From an uncultured Pseudobdellovibrionaceae bacterium (GTDB taxonomy: Bacteria > Bdellovibrionota > Bdellovibrionia > Bdellovibrionales > JAMPXM01): a DNA stretch of 16,880 nucleotides. A program made the translations under genes and the position numbers. A model generated the notes under the pieces. The model saw only the letters and a program-made list of their open reading frames with translations. It had not been told where the DNA came from and ran no database searches. Position 1 is the first letter of the stretch, and each line of letters begins with the position of its first letter. Where the stretch lies: NCBI GenBank assembly GCA_934277865.1, contig CAKQVW010000023.1:1-16880 (forward strand), given 5' to 3'. Positions 1 through 7,408 of this stretch are shown here, in pieces.

Positions 1-243
1 GTCAGATTGTTTCAGATCCGTGACGTGGTTTCCGTTGGCGAGCAGCGCTTGAAACACAAGTTGGGTCTCATTGCTTTCAAGAGTTGGCTGTTCAAATTCC
101 ACATGTGAGACGTCCATCTTGAAGAAGTTGGAGAAGAGCGAAGATGGACCGTTGGTTGAATCAAGAGGCACCGCATCGAATGCAACCGGTGCACACGCCG
201 AGGTGAGACCAGCAACAAGAGTGAGTTTCATCCAGACCTTCAT
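1..243 (-). CDS. Putative lipoprotein, N-terminal part only (runs off left edge)
   Basis: This is the first 81 codons of a minus-strand gene that continues beyond position 1. The ATG at 243-241 is preceded by a strong Shine-Dalgarno (GAAGGAGG). The N-terminus MKVWMKLTLVAGLTSAC looks like a lipoprotein signal with the lipidated cysteine at residue 17. The lipobox is relaxed: the residues before Cys are T-S-A, with leucine at -4 instead of -3. After a Ser/Asn-rich linker (about 26-40) comes a beta-rich stretch ending GNHVTDLKQSD. That resembles the '(R/N)xVTDLxxxDF' start found in front of von Willebrand A-type or Ig-like surface domains; this is weak inference from a short piece. The rest of the protein is needed to name it. 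A 217-bp gap separates it from the upstream MipA/OmpV-like gene. Confidence 0.75.
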   Translation of the reverse strand, partial: MKVWMKLTLVAGLTSACAPVAFDAVPLDSTNGPSSLFSNFFKMDVSHVEFEQPTLESNETQLVFQALLANGNHVTDLKQSD

Positions 244-460
244 CCGTCCTCCTTCGAGTTTCACGCGTCTGGAGTGCGACGCATGAAACGACCAGAATTG
301 AGAGGATGCAATTCAATGCCCAGCTAGACCTTTTTGAAATTCCTAAGCGGCTGCAGTGGATTAGATGAAAAATCTCAATCAGAGAATGAAAACGAAAGTG
401 TAGGAAAGTTCGACGGCACTATTTGCGTGGATTCATACTTTGAATTTCGCAAAGAAATTT

Positions 461-1399
461 TTAATCTTCCGAGTCAGAACGTTCACTACTGAGCCAGTAA
501 ATGTTCACGCCGGTAAAAAGTGTAACGGTTTGATCCGCTTTGTGAAGCGGACTTGATTGGTTAGCTGAGAGTCCGTGATGGTTGTGCCTGAGGCCGACAA
601 AGAATGTACTTCCAATGTTGGAACCTCGCCGCTGCGAGACTTTCAAAATCAAACCCGAGGAGATTGAAAGCAGACCCGGTCTGGCATCGTAGGAGGATCG
701 TTCAGCCGTGGCATACTCCGGTTGAACAGAAAAAAAGTAGTCTGCAAGGTGATCGCTGATAATCGAAACCGATGTGTCGATTTCAAATGCGATCTGTGCA
801 TCAAGAAGTTCTGATTTTTTAAATACACGTTCAAACGAGATTTCCGGCTGAACAATGAATCCGCGGTGAGCAAGACTGGCAAAATCCGAAGAAAACACGA
901 TGCGAATGGGGATGAGAAGACGGAGCGAATCGCCTCGGCCGCAAGGCCCGTCGGCCGCGCAGTCATCACGTCTTAAGCGCCAGCGAAATCCAACGCGCGG
1001 GCCGGCTTCACCAATCCAATCAAGCTTTGGCATGCCTTTACGTGCTTCGTTTTCATAGCTATTAACTGGAAACGAAGCGCCACCTGAAAGATCGATCTCC
1101 GTGTCTTCCAGGCGGATCAGCCTAGCTCGGGTGCCGTCATCGTCCGAACGCAAAACCTTTCCTCTGTAGCGAAAGGTCGGGATTGCGAGAAATCGTAGGC
1201 TTGACTGGTTGGCGGCTGGATAGTGCGGCGTCACACCGCCTCCGGCGCCAAATCCAAACTGCCAAAGCGGGCGATGCTCACTTTTTACGAGAGCGGGAGA
1301 GGCTTGCGGTGGCGTCTGATTGGCGAGTGCGATGTTTGGGAAGAGTGTAGCGGAACACGCAGTTGCGATCAGTAAAACAGATTTCCATTGAGCGCGCAT
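461..1399 (-). CDS. MipA/OmpV-family outer-membrane protein
   Basis: A 312-aa protein with a clear signal peptide (MRAQWKSVLLIATACSATLF, then an ALA cleavage site near residue 26). The mature start, FGFGAGGGVTPHYPAANQSS followed by an 'IPTFRYRGKVLRSDDDG' segment, matches the opening of the MipA/OmpV family (MltA-interacting / osmosensitive OmpV-type barrels). Alternating hydrophobic strands follow to the C-terminus, where NIYWLSS could be the last strand before an acidic tail (ERSDSED). It is somewhat longer than usual (families run about 250-270 aa); the extra length lies partly in an insertion with a CAADGPC pair of cysteines. The frame is open further upstream (to 1522), but I chose ATG 1399 because it begins the signal peptide and has AAGG about 10 bases upstream. 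The family's role is in the outer membrane, in some members as a scaffold for murein enzymes; the specific role here is unknown. Confidence 0.8.
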   Translation of the reverse strand: MRAQWKSVLLIATACSATLFPNIALANQTPPQASPALVKSEHRPLWQFGFGAGGGVTPHYPAANQSSLRFLAIPTFRYRGKVLRSDDDGTRARLIRLEDTEIDLSGGASFPVNSYENEARKGMPKLDWIGEAGPRVGFRWRLRRDDCAADGPCGRGDSLRLLIPIRIVFSSDFASLAHRGFIVQPEISFERVFKKSELLDAQIAFEIDTSVSIISDHLADYFFSVQPEYATAERSSYDARPGLLSISSGLILKVSQRRGSNIGSTFFVGLRHNHHGLSANQSSPLHKADQTVTLFTGVNIYWLSSERSDSED

Positions 1400-1567
1400 C
1401 GAGCAAGACCTTGGTTCTGGATAAATTCGAGACATTTTCACGATACCGACAACTGCTTCATAGGTCGAGAGTCTCTTTAGGTGAACTGGCCGTGAGCCGA
1501 TAGAGAAGTGTCTGAGCGACAACGGTCATTCACACATTGCTTGATGACTCTTTTAGGAGAATTTCGG

Positions 1568-2680
1568 ATGAAGAAATGGATTCAGAAGCTGGTCGAGCAG
1601 TTGGGTTTCGATCGCACGTCCGAGTCTAGCTCTGGAAAGAAAAAGAAGCTCGAGATTTCCGAAGATCGAGCGACGCTGCTGTACATGTTAGATGTGTATT
1701 CTAAACATTTAAACGAAATTGAAAATCATCCGGTTCGCAAGGTTCGCGAGTCATTTGATGAACTCGCGCGCGAGCTTGTTGATCCTGCGTCGAAAGCTGA
1801 TCCGGAAAAGATTTTGTTTCGCGCGCGGCAGTTTTTTTCGTCTTATCGTGTCGACGAGTACACTTATGTCCGTAAGACGTTCGAGGATTTTAAGGCGATT
1901 CTCTGGGACTTTGTTGAGCAGCTGGCGGATGACTCACGTTTTGAGCAAGTCGCGGACAAAGAGGTCAAAGCGAGTCTCAAGGACCTTCGCGAGGCCGTGG
2001 AGAGTGAATCGATCGACATTCTTCGCACAAAGTCCCGCGAGTTTATCGATTCCTACATCGAGTACACATCCAAACGGGATGAACGGCGTGCGCGTAGGAT
2101 GAGTTCGATCAAAAAGAATCTCGATAGCGTAAAAAAGAAACTCGTGGAGGCTGACCGTTCGATGCGAACGGATCATCTCACGGGGGCCTTTAATCGTCGT
2201 AGTTTCGATGAGCACGTGAAGCAGCAAATCAGTCTGTCTGATGTGGCGGGGATTTCTGTCACGCTGTGCATGATGGATATCGACTTCTTTAAAAAGATCA
2301 ACGACACCCACGGTCACGATGTCGGAGATTTCGTTTTAAAGGAATGTGTCCGTATTCTGCACGACTGTTATGGCAAAGATACCGACTTTGTTGCGCGCAT
2401 CGGCGGCGAAGAGTTTGCGGTGATTTTGCAGGACCACGATGTAGAAAAAGCCCTCGAGCGAGCTGGCGCGGCCTTTGATCGGATTCGCCAAGAAGTCTTT
2501 GTTCACGCGTCCACGGAGATCCGGTTCACGGTGTCGATGGGGATCGCGCAGTACGAGGTCGGTGAGTCCTCCGATCAGTGGATCAAGCGGGCCGACCAAG
2601 CCCTCTATGATTCCAAACATGGAGGGCGCAATCGTTGGACGATTGCTCCATCGGCTTCCACTATCAAACGTGTCGCTTAA
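1568..2680 (+). CDS. Diguanylate cyclase (GGDEF domain) with helical N-terminal domain
   Basis: A 370-aa protein predicted to make cyclic di-GMP from two GTP. The C-terminal half (about 198-360) is a complete GGDEF domain: it opens with TDHLTGAFNRRSF, has the metal-binding Asp in MMDIDFFKKIND (D237) and the active-site loop RIGGEEF (GGEEF at 279-283). The inhibitory I-site is KDTD (270-273) where the product-binding motif is normally RxxD, so feedback inhibition may be weakened. Residues 1-195 show no membrane segment or recognisable sensor. They are charged and helical, with a Lys-rich patch (24-27) and probable coiled coil running into the catalytic domain (about 165-200). The protein is therefore likely cytoplasmic and controlled by partner binding or dimerisation. 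Start ATG 1568 has AGGAG 8 bases upstream; an open frame back to 1508 has no such site. It is divergent from the MipA-like gene across 168 bp in which I find no clear promoter. Confidence 0.9.
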   Translation: MKKWIQKLVEQLGFDRTSESSSGKKKKLEISEDRATLLYMLDVYSKHLNEIENHPVRKVRESFDELARELVDPASKADPEKILFRARQFFSSYRVDEYTYVRKTFEDFKAILWDFVEQLADDSRFEQVADKEVKASLKDLREAVESESIDILRTKSREFIDSYIEYTSKRDERRARRMSSIKKNLDSVKKKLVEADRSMRTDHLTGAFNRRSFDEHVKQQISLSDVAGISVTLCMMDIDFFKKINDTHGHDVGDFVLKECVRILHDCYGKDTDFVARIGGEEFAVILQDHDVEKALERAGAAFDRIRQEVFVHASTEIRFTVSMGIAQYEVGESSDQWIKRADQALYDSKHGGRNRWTIAPSASTIKRVA

Positions 2681-2692
2681 CTGCGTCGCCGA

Positions 2693-2732
2693 TCGACAGG
2701 TGTCGAACTTCTGGAAGGCCGCCCAGCCTTTC
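2693..2732 (+). terminator. Tandem dyads, possible terminator of the diguanylate cyclase gene
   Basis: Just after the stop codon are two dyads. One is TCGACA-GG-TGTCGA (2693-2706). The other is a hairpin GGAAGGC/GCCTTTC (2713-2719 with 2726-2732; one G-U pair, 6-base loop). No U-run follows immediately; the nearest T-run is about 13 bases further on, so this is not a textbook rho-independent terminator. Confidence 0.3.
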
Positions 2733-2843
2733 TAACTGTCTAAGTTTTTGCGAGCAGCTAGCTGGTTTGTGACTCTCAAGGCACTGCCAACTAGCACCTA
2801 TTGCTGCTGGAGAACAATGAGCATTGCCTCGATCTTGCCTAGG

Positions 2844-2858
2844 CTTCTTAATAAGAAG
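2844..2858 (+). promoter_or_regulatory. Palindrome overlapping the Shine-Dalgarno of the RHS-like gene
   Basis: CTTCTTA-A-TAAGAAG is a perfect 7-bp palindrome with one central base. Its right arm ends inside the AAGGAG ribosome site (2856-2861) of the ATG at 2872. It could be a protein operator, or in RNA a weak 6-bp hairpin partly covering the ribosome site. The stem is A/U-rich, so the RNA version would be marginal. Confidence 0.3.
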
Positions 2859-2871
2859 GAGCTACGCGATC

Positions 2872-3813
2872 ATGCAATACCTCAAAGCCCCGATTCTCTT
2901 TATGGTGGCCCTCGCTGTTATATTTGCCGCATTCAGCAGCCACGCCGGTCAGCCCGATTTTCCTATCTCGTCTCAGTTTGATGCAGTCACTGGCGACTAT
3001 AGGCTCTCCAGTAACAGTCATCATATTGGGATTCGGCTTATCTATAGCTCGAAATCGCGTCACCGCGGCCTCTTTGGCTGGGGTTGGTGTTCGGACCTGG
3101 ATGCCGAGATCAAGAAGTCGGAAAGCGGGAGTCATGTTTACCGCGGATGTGAGTTACCGACTGCGGACTTGGTAGATCCCAGAGAGGCAGTCAAAAATCT
3201 AAGACTGCTAGCTGACGGGCGAATGCGGAGAGTGCGGGAAGACGGTACTGAGCAAACTTTTGATCAAGCAGGAAATCTGATCTCTCTCAAAAGTCCATCG
3301 GGTGAAACGGTGACGATTTTACGGAAAAACGACATCCTCTTGGTGCAAGCGATTCGAACCTTCAAGGTGGTCGTGGATCGCGAGCATCGGCTGGTCAAAG
3401 AGATCGAGCAACTCAGCTCAGAGGATGGGGTGATGGCAGGCCGTGTTTGGACACTTCGGTTTGACGGAGTGTTTATGGCAAGCTTTGGGAATGAAACCTA
3501 CCAGTACGATGCTTTTCGACGAATGATCCGCCGCGAGCGTGCGGTGGGAACTCCAAAGCTCGAGCGAGAGCTTGTTGGGTACCGGGCCGATGGTGAAGGC
3601 ATCGGGAGGTTTGAGAGGCAGGCCGCCTCACCCGAGAGACGACTCCTTGTGACAGTGCGGGTGAGTGAGGAGTCGGGAAAAATCGAAATCAAAGCGGAAC
3701 GGGGTGCAGAGATGCACCCCGTTCGCATTTTCTACGACATACATCTGAAAACTCTCGAGCTGTTCGGTGATCGGCAGACTGCGCGAAGTCTGCTTCGGCA
3801 CTTGAAGTCGTAG
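2872..3813 (+). CDS. Secreted RHS/DUF6531-like protein
   Basis: A 313-aa protein with an Sec signal peptide (hydrophobic core about 8-22, cleavage near SSHA-G at residue 25). The mature N-terminus, FDAVTGDYRLSSN followed by IRLIYSSKSRHRGLFGWGWCSDLDAEI (37-80), is the pattern that opens RHS/YD-repeat proteins (DUF6531-like: 'R.Y.S.....G.FG.GW'). Two repeat-like segments follow: GTEQTFDQAGNLISLKSPSG (125-144) and ETYQYDAFRRMIRR (208-221). It is far shorter than the usual RHS shell proteins (over 1000 aa) and has no toxin-like C-terminal domain that I recognise, so it is a mini-RHS or the remnant of one. Only two cysteines lie in the mature part (C73, C93), possibly a disulfide. AAGGAG lies 10 bases before ATG 2872. 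The subtilase gene follows after 37 bp on the same strand, so they are probably co-transcribed. Function unknown. Confidence 0.75.
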   Translation: MQYLKAPILFMVALAVIFAAFSSHAGQPDFPISSQFDAVTGDYRLSSNSHHIGIRLIYSSKSRHRGLFGWGWCSDLDAEIKKSESGSHVYRGCELPTADLVDPREAVKNLRLLADGRMRRVREDGTEQTFDQAGNLISLKSPSGETVTILRKNDILLVQAIRTFKVVVDREHRLVKEIEQLSSEDGVMAGRVWTLRFDGVFMASFGNETYQYDAFRRMIRRERAVGTPKLERELVGYRADGEGIGRFERQAASPERRLLVTVRVSEESGKIEIKAERGAEMHPVRIFYDIHLKTLELFGDRQTARSLLRHLKS

Positions 3814-3850
3814 ATCAATAAGAATTGGAAAATTACCAGAGGAGAAGAGG

Positions 3851-5080
3851 ATGAGTATTTGGAGAACGGAAAGTTGGAGATTTAATGGACCCAAAGGAGC
3901 CGGCTTACTCCTAGCTGTCTGGCTCGGTTTGTCGGCCGCCCAGGGGATTCAAAGTCTTCCATCGGGATCCCGCCAAAATCTGCGACACAAACCTGTACGT
4001 GAAGTCCCGGCACCAGCCGCAGATCCAGTGGAGAGTGAGCCACCAGCCAAGAAAGGCTCTCCGCCGCGCGGTCTTGCGTCGGGCGACGAAGTCCTGGTTG
4101 CGATCATCGACACGGGAGTCGATGTTCAGCACCCCGCACTTGCGCCATTTATCTGGAAAAACCAAGGTGAGGTGGGGCTCGATTCGCAAGGTCGCGACAA
4201 ATCGAACAACGGGGTGGATGACGACGGCAATGGTTTTATCGACGACGTACATGGCTTTGATTTCAACACAAAGCGAGGTGCAGTGAAGGACCTCAATGGT
4301 CACGGGACGCATATCGCAGGCATCATTGCGGCACGGTTAAAGACCGCTGGCATTGAGAACGTGAAGTTCATGGTCTTAAATTACTATCGCGATGGAATCG
4401 ACGGTCCGACGGCTCTTCATAACTCGATCGAATGTGTGCGCTATGCGATTCAGATGAATGCGAAAATTATCAATTACTCGGGTGGTGGGCTTTATCCGAA
4501 CCCTCGCGAGCGACAGATTTTTATGGAAGCGGAAAGACGTGGGATTTTGGTTGTAGCTGCGGCAGGCAACGAGGCCAGTAATTCCGAAAGCTCGCCTTTT
4601 TTTCCGGCCAATTACGGGTTCAGCAACATTTTATCGGTTACCGCGGTTGATGGTGCGAGCCTTCGTATCCTGCCATCAAGCAACTATGGAAAACGCTCTG
4701 TGCATGTTGCGGCCAGTGGCAAAGATATTCGATCGACTCTGCCGGGCGGGCTTTATGGAACGATGACGGGAACCTCGCAGGCGACAGCCGTGGTGACCGG
4801 GCATGCGATTCGCGCCTACCTTCAGGGCGATCGCCCAAGTCCGGAAATGGTGATGGAGATGGTATTGGCAAGCTCCAGTCCGCAGCGAGGCCTTGCGGGG
4901 AAAACTCAGGCGGGAACGCTGCTCGCGGATCGCGATCTCGACTGGATCGAAGCCAAAGCAGGCGGCCATTCACGAGGGAAAAATGTTTCCTCCGCACTCG
5001 GAGAGGCGCTCTTAAAAGTGCTCACAGATGGAGAAGAACGAGGCTTGGTGGTCAAGTCTAGTCAAAGACCCGCTTTGTAA
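3851..5080 (+). CDS. Secreted subtilisin-family (S8) serine protease
   Basis: A 409-aa protein with a hydrophobic N-terminal export segment (about 15-32), a Pro/Lys-rich linker (50-73) and a complete S8 peptidase domain (about 80-350). The catalytic triad is visible: Asp87 in AIIDTGVD, His151 in NGHGTHIAG, Ser309 in GTMTGTSQATA. The oxyanion Asn240 sits in VVAAAGNEA. An insertion NNGVDDDGNGFIDDVHGFDF after the Asp motif is typical of a subgroup of secreted subtilases and may bind calcium. The C-terminal 60 residues are low in recognisable features. The linker is too short for a full I9-type propeptide, so maturation may differ from classical subtilisins. The ribosome site AGAGGAG lies 6 bases before the ATG. 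It directly follows the RHS-like gene, which suggests that protein may be a substrate or partner; that is inference. Confidence 0.92.
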   Translation: MSIWRTESWRFNGPKGAGLLLAVWLGLSAAQGIQSLPSGSRQNLRHKPVREVPAPAADPVESEPPAKKGSPPRGLASGDEVLVAIIDTGVDVQHPALAPFIWKNQGEVGLDSQGRDKSNNGVDDDGNGFIDDVHGFDFNTKRGAVKDLNGHGTHIAGIIAARLKTAGIENVKFMVLNYYRDGIDGPTALHNSIECVRYAIQMNAKIINYSGGGLYPNPRERQIFMEAERRGILVVAAAGNEASNSESSPFFPANYGFSNILSVTAVDGASLRILPSSNYGKRSVHVAASGKDIRSTLPGGLYGTMTGTSQATAVVTGHAIRAYLQGDRPSPEMVMEMVLASSSPQRGLAGKTQAGTLLADRDLDWIEAKAGGHSRGKNVSSALGEALLKVLTDGEERGLVVKSSQRPAL

Positions 5081-5144
5081 AGAGAGTAGTTGGTCTTAAG
5101 CGGATTCTTGTGTTTTCCGAGGCTGTTGAAGTAAGAGAGAGTCC

Positions 5145-6197
5145 ATGGCACACGTACAGTCAATCATTCGGTCTTTTGGTGGATCCATATTTGTTACGAT
5201 TATCGGGCTTAGCCTCGCATACTGGCTTGGTTTTCGCGAAGGTGGCACGACGCTGGCGCTTTCGACGTTGTTTCTTTGTGCGGTGCTGTCGGTTCTTGAG
5301 GTGTCGTTGTCATTTGATAACGCCGTCGTCAACGCCTCTGTGCTTCGCAAGATGACGGAAGTGTGGCGTCGTCGGTTTTTAACCTGGGGGATTTTGCTCG
5401 CGGTATTCGGGATGCGTCTCGTGCTTCCGCTTTTGATTGTTGCGGTCTTGGCGAAAGTTGGTCCGATTGAGGCTTTGATGCTCGCCATTCAGAAGCCGAA
5501 AGAATATGCAGCGATGATGCTCTCGATTCACGAGTCTGTGGCGGCTTTTGGTGGCACGTTCTTGTTCATGGTCGGCATCGACTACTTCCTGAACGAAGAA
5601 AAAGAAGAACATTGGCTGAAGTTTATTGAAGCGCCTCTGATCAAACTTGGCCGAGTGAAGTCGATCGAGGTGATCATCGCACTGATCGTTGTTCTTGCGA
5701 TGTCGTTTTTCGTGAAGGGCGACAAACAAATGGCGTTTCTGATTTCAGGGGTGGCCGGGGTCATCACCTACCTGGCGGTGGATGCGCTTGGGGCTCTTCT
5801 TGGTCAAACACCCGATGGTGATGGGATCGATCCACATCGTGCAAGTCTTGGTATGTTTCTTTATTTGGAAGTCTTGGATGCGTCGTTCAGTTTTGACGGC
5901 GTGGTCGGAGCGTTTGCGCTCACGCAATCGCTCTTCTTGATCGCCATTGGTCTTGGGATTGGTGCGATGTTTGTTCGGAGTATCACGATCGTTTTGGTGG
6001 AGAAGGGAACGCTGGGCCAATATCGATATCTCGAGCATGGGGCATTTTGGGCGATTTTGAGTCTTGCGGGCCTCATGTACGCCGGTGTGTTTCGTCATAT
6101 CCCAGAAGTGATCACCGGTCTTTGTGGGGCGGCTTTCATTGGTGCGTCGGTGTGGTGGTCGATTCGAGAGAAGAATCACGCAGCGGCTCGCGCTTAG
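5145..6197 (+). CDS. DUF475 family (TerC-like) integral membrane protein
   Basis: A 350-aa polytopic inner-membrane protein with about eight to nine hydrophobic segments. Two related acidic motifs lie within membrane helices: LEVSLSFDNAVVNA (51-64) and LEVLDASFSFDGVVGAFA (241-258). Paired motifs of this kind characterise the TerC/DUF475 superfamily, whose better-known members act in metal (manganese) export or tellurite resistance; the Asp residues are the likely ion ligands. The acidic loop NEEKEEHW (150-157) and the TPDGDGIDP loop (222-230) separate the helices. The ribosome site is only a purine tract (AAGAGAGAG) ahead of ATG 5145. It lies 64 bp behind the protease gene without a visible terminator. 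Its last four bases overlap the end of the convergent pilin-like gene. Substrate is unknown; I saw no yybP-ykoY-like leader in the short upstream gap. Confidence 0.88.
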   Translation: MAHVQSIIRSFGGSIFVTIIGLSLAYWLGFREGGTTLALSTLFLCAVLSVLEVSLSFDNAVVNASVLRKMTEVWRRRFLTWGILLAVFGMRLVLPLLIVAVLAKVGPIEALMLAIQKPKEYAAMMLSIHESVAAFGGTFLFMVGIDYFLNEEKEEHWLKFIEAPLIKLGRVKSIEVIIALIVVLAMSFFVKGDKQMAFLISGVAGVITYLAVDALGALLGQTPDGDGIDPHRASLGMFLYLEVLDASFSFDGVVGAFALTQSLFLIAIGLGIGAMFVRSITIVLVEKGTLGQYRYLEHGAFWAILSLAGLMYAGVFRHIPEVITGLCGAAFIGASVWWSIREKNHAAARA

Positions 6198-6826
6198 GGG
6201 GCAGAATAGGGCCCCTTGGTATCTAGCAGAACGGATACCGAACGTTCGAGAATGGCCAATTCTGAATTGTCGCGTAGAAACGGAGATTGGAAATTCACCG
6301 TGTAATGCAAGATGACCGCAGTGGCCGTCTTGCAGGTCTCTTTTCCATCGGCGCAAACCGGATCAATCACAACCCTTGCGAGAGCAAAACATTCTTTCGT
6401 GTTCAGCAGGCCACGGCCATTTTGATCGAGACAAGCGGGCTCCTCATTGGTTCCTGCAATCACCAATGCCTCATCACCAAGATCCAGAATCTGCATGGAT
6501 TTTTTCACCCGTGAATTGCAGCAGTGACCCTTTAGCGAGGTGCACTTTTGGTCGCCTAAGAAGCAGGCCCGCAGATTTTCGTTGTTCTGATTGTTTGGGT
6601 CGAGAGCTTCTGCGCTTTTTAGTAAGACTTCTGGGTTGATGAGTCGCGATTCGAGTGTCATGCGAACGGAGTCCCGTGCCACCAACGCATGAAGTTTTTC
6701 GACTTGAAGGTTCTGATCAAATACGAAGTGAGCCAGAATGCCAGCGATCAAAAGACCGCCAGCCGCCAGAAGGACGAACTCCAGTTCCGAAAATCCGCGC
6801 TGAGAAGAACGTCGAGTAGCTTTCAC
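6194..6826 (-). CDS. Type IV pilin-like protein (prepilin N-terminus, eight cysteines)
   Basis: A 210-aa protein with a classic prepilin leader. A basic 11-residue leader (MKATRRSSQRG) ends in Gly11, followed by FSELEFVLLAAGGLLIAGIL. This gives Phe at mature position 1, Glu at mature position 5 (E16) and a long hydrophobic helix. The globular part contains eight cysteines (88, 95, 102, 103, 132, 146, 158, 165), suggesting several disulfides. This fits a minor pilin or pseudopilin, processed by prepilin peptidase and anchored in the inner membrane or built into a filament. The start is GTG (6826-6824). AAAGG lies directly against it, too close for a good ribosome site, so translation is probably coupled to the upstream gene, whose stop is 10 bases away. 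No other pilus gene is in the window. The 3' end overlaps the DUF475 gene by 4 bases, tail to tail. Confidence 0.8.
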   Translation of the reverse strand: MKATRRSSQRGFSELEFVLLAAGGLLIAGILAHFVFDQNLQVEKLHALVARDSVRMTLESRLINPEVLLKSAEALDPNNQNNENLRACFLGDQKCTSLKGHCCNSRVKKSMQILDLGDEALVIAGTNEEPACLDQNGRGLLNTKECFALARVVIDPVCADGKETCKTATAVILHYTVNFQSPFLRDNSELAILERSVSVLLDTKGPYSAP

Positions 6827-6836
6827 CCTTTGAATC

Positions 6837-7277
6837 TTAGCGCGCTAAAAGAATATCCTTCAAGCGGATACGCTCAGGTTGCTGAGGGCTGGTCTGGAGT
6901 ACAGAAAGACCGATTTTTGAATCGTCCCCGAAGACACAAACGAAATCCGTAATTCCTTGGATAACATGAGTGGCGGCGCCAAGCGGTTCACAGGTCTGCG
7001 ACTGCGTGTCCGACAGGATCGCGCCCGCAGCTTCTGTTTGGATGCCATTGAGGTTGGAGAGCAGAGTTTGCGAATCCACAATCATCGATCCGAAGCGACA
7101 GAAGGCGATTTCATCGGCACCGAATGGATGAGTTTCAAACAGGCCGCCATTCACGACACAGACGCGAATCAGCGGGTTTCGAATGAGAAAGCGTTCCGAT
7201 GAGACGATTTGGGCCGCGCTGGCCTGGCTCAGAACTCCGGCAAAAGCCACAACAGAAAGCAGAATTCGAAGTGTCAT
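6837..7277 (-). CDS. Small secreted protein with four cysteines
   Basis: A 146-aa protein with a clean Sec signal peptide (MTLRILLSVVAFAGVLSQAS, cleavage after residue 21 at ASA-A). The mature 125 residues contain four cysteines (40, 60, 96, 114), so two disulfides are possible. There are no membrane segments and no family I recognise. The ribosome site GGGAGG lies 7 bases before ATG 7277. The pilin-like gene follows 10 bases after the stop codon, so the two almost certainly form one transcript; a role with the pilin-like protein (assembly, tip or periplasmic partner) is inference. In the 180-bp divergent region upstream, TATAAC (7332-7337, minus strand) follows an A7 tract and could be a -10 element, but no convincing -35 accompanies it. 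Confidence 0.8.
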   Translation of the reverse strand: MTLRILLSVVAFAGVLSQASAAQIVSSERFLIRNPLIRVCVVNGGLFETHPFGADEIAFCRFGSMIVDSQTLLSNLNGIQTEAAGAILSDTQSQTCEPLGAATHVIQGITDFVCVFGDDSKIGLSVLQTSPQQPERIRLKDILLAR

Positions 7278-7408
7278 GGAAAGTCCTCCCTCTTAAGAAC
7301 GTCCTATCGAAGCTTTTGCTGCGTCGCAAGGTTATATTTTTTTCGCGAAGTGATCGTTGCTGTATCGCCTGGCTGAGTGGCTTTGTTAGCTTTCGCCGAG
7401 CTCGTCCT

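Noticed and set aside
445..460. A terminator after the MipA/OmpV-like gene.
   Set aside because: The only stem (AATTTC/GAAATT) is six A/T-rich pairs with no U-run after it, too weak to call.
1400..1522. N-terminal extension of the MipA/OmpV-like protein.
   Set aside because: The extension would bury the signal peptide 41 residues in and has no ribosome site; ATG 1399 is better.
5081..5144. A manganese riboswitch (yybP-ykoY) ahead of the TerC-like DUF475 gene.
   Set aside because: The gap is only 64 bases and shows none of the expected paired helices; the gene is probably read from the protease transcript.
5745..6356. A 203-codon open frame antisense to the DUF475 gene.
   Set aside because: It lies opposite a clear membrane-protein gene and the pilin-like gene end, its product is Arg/His/Thr-rich without domains, and no ribosome site fits. 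It is an antisense shadow.
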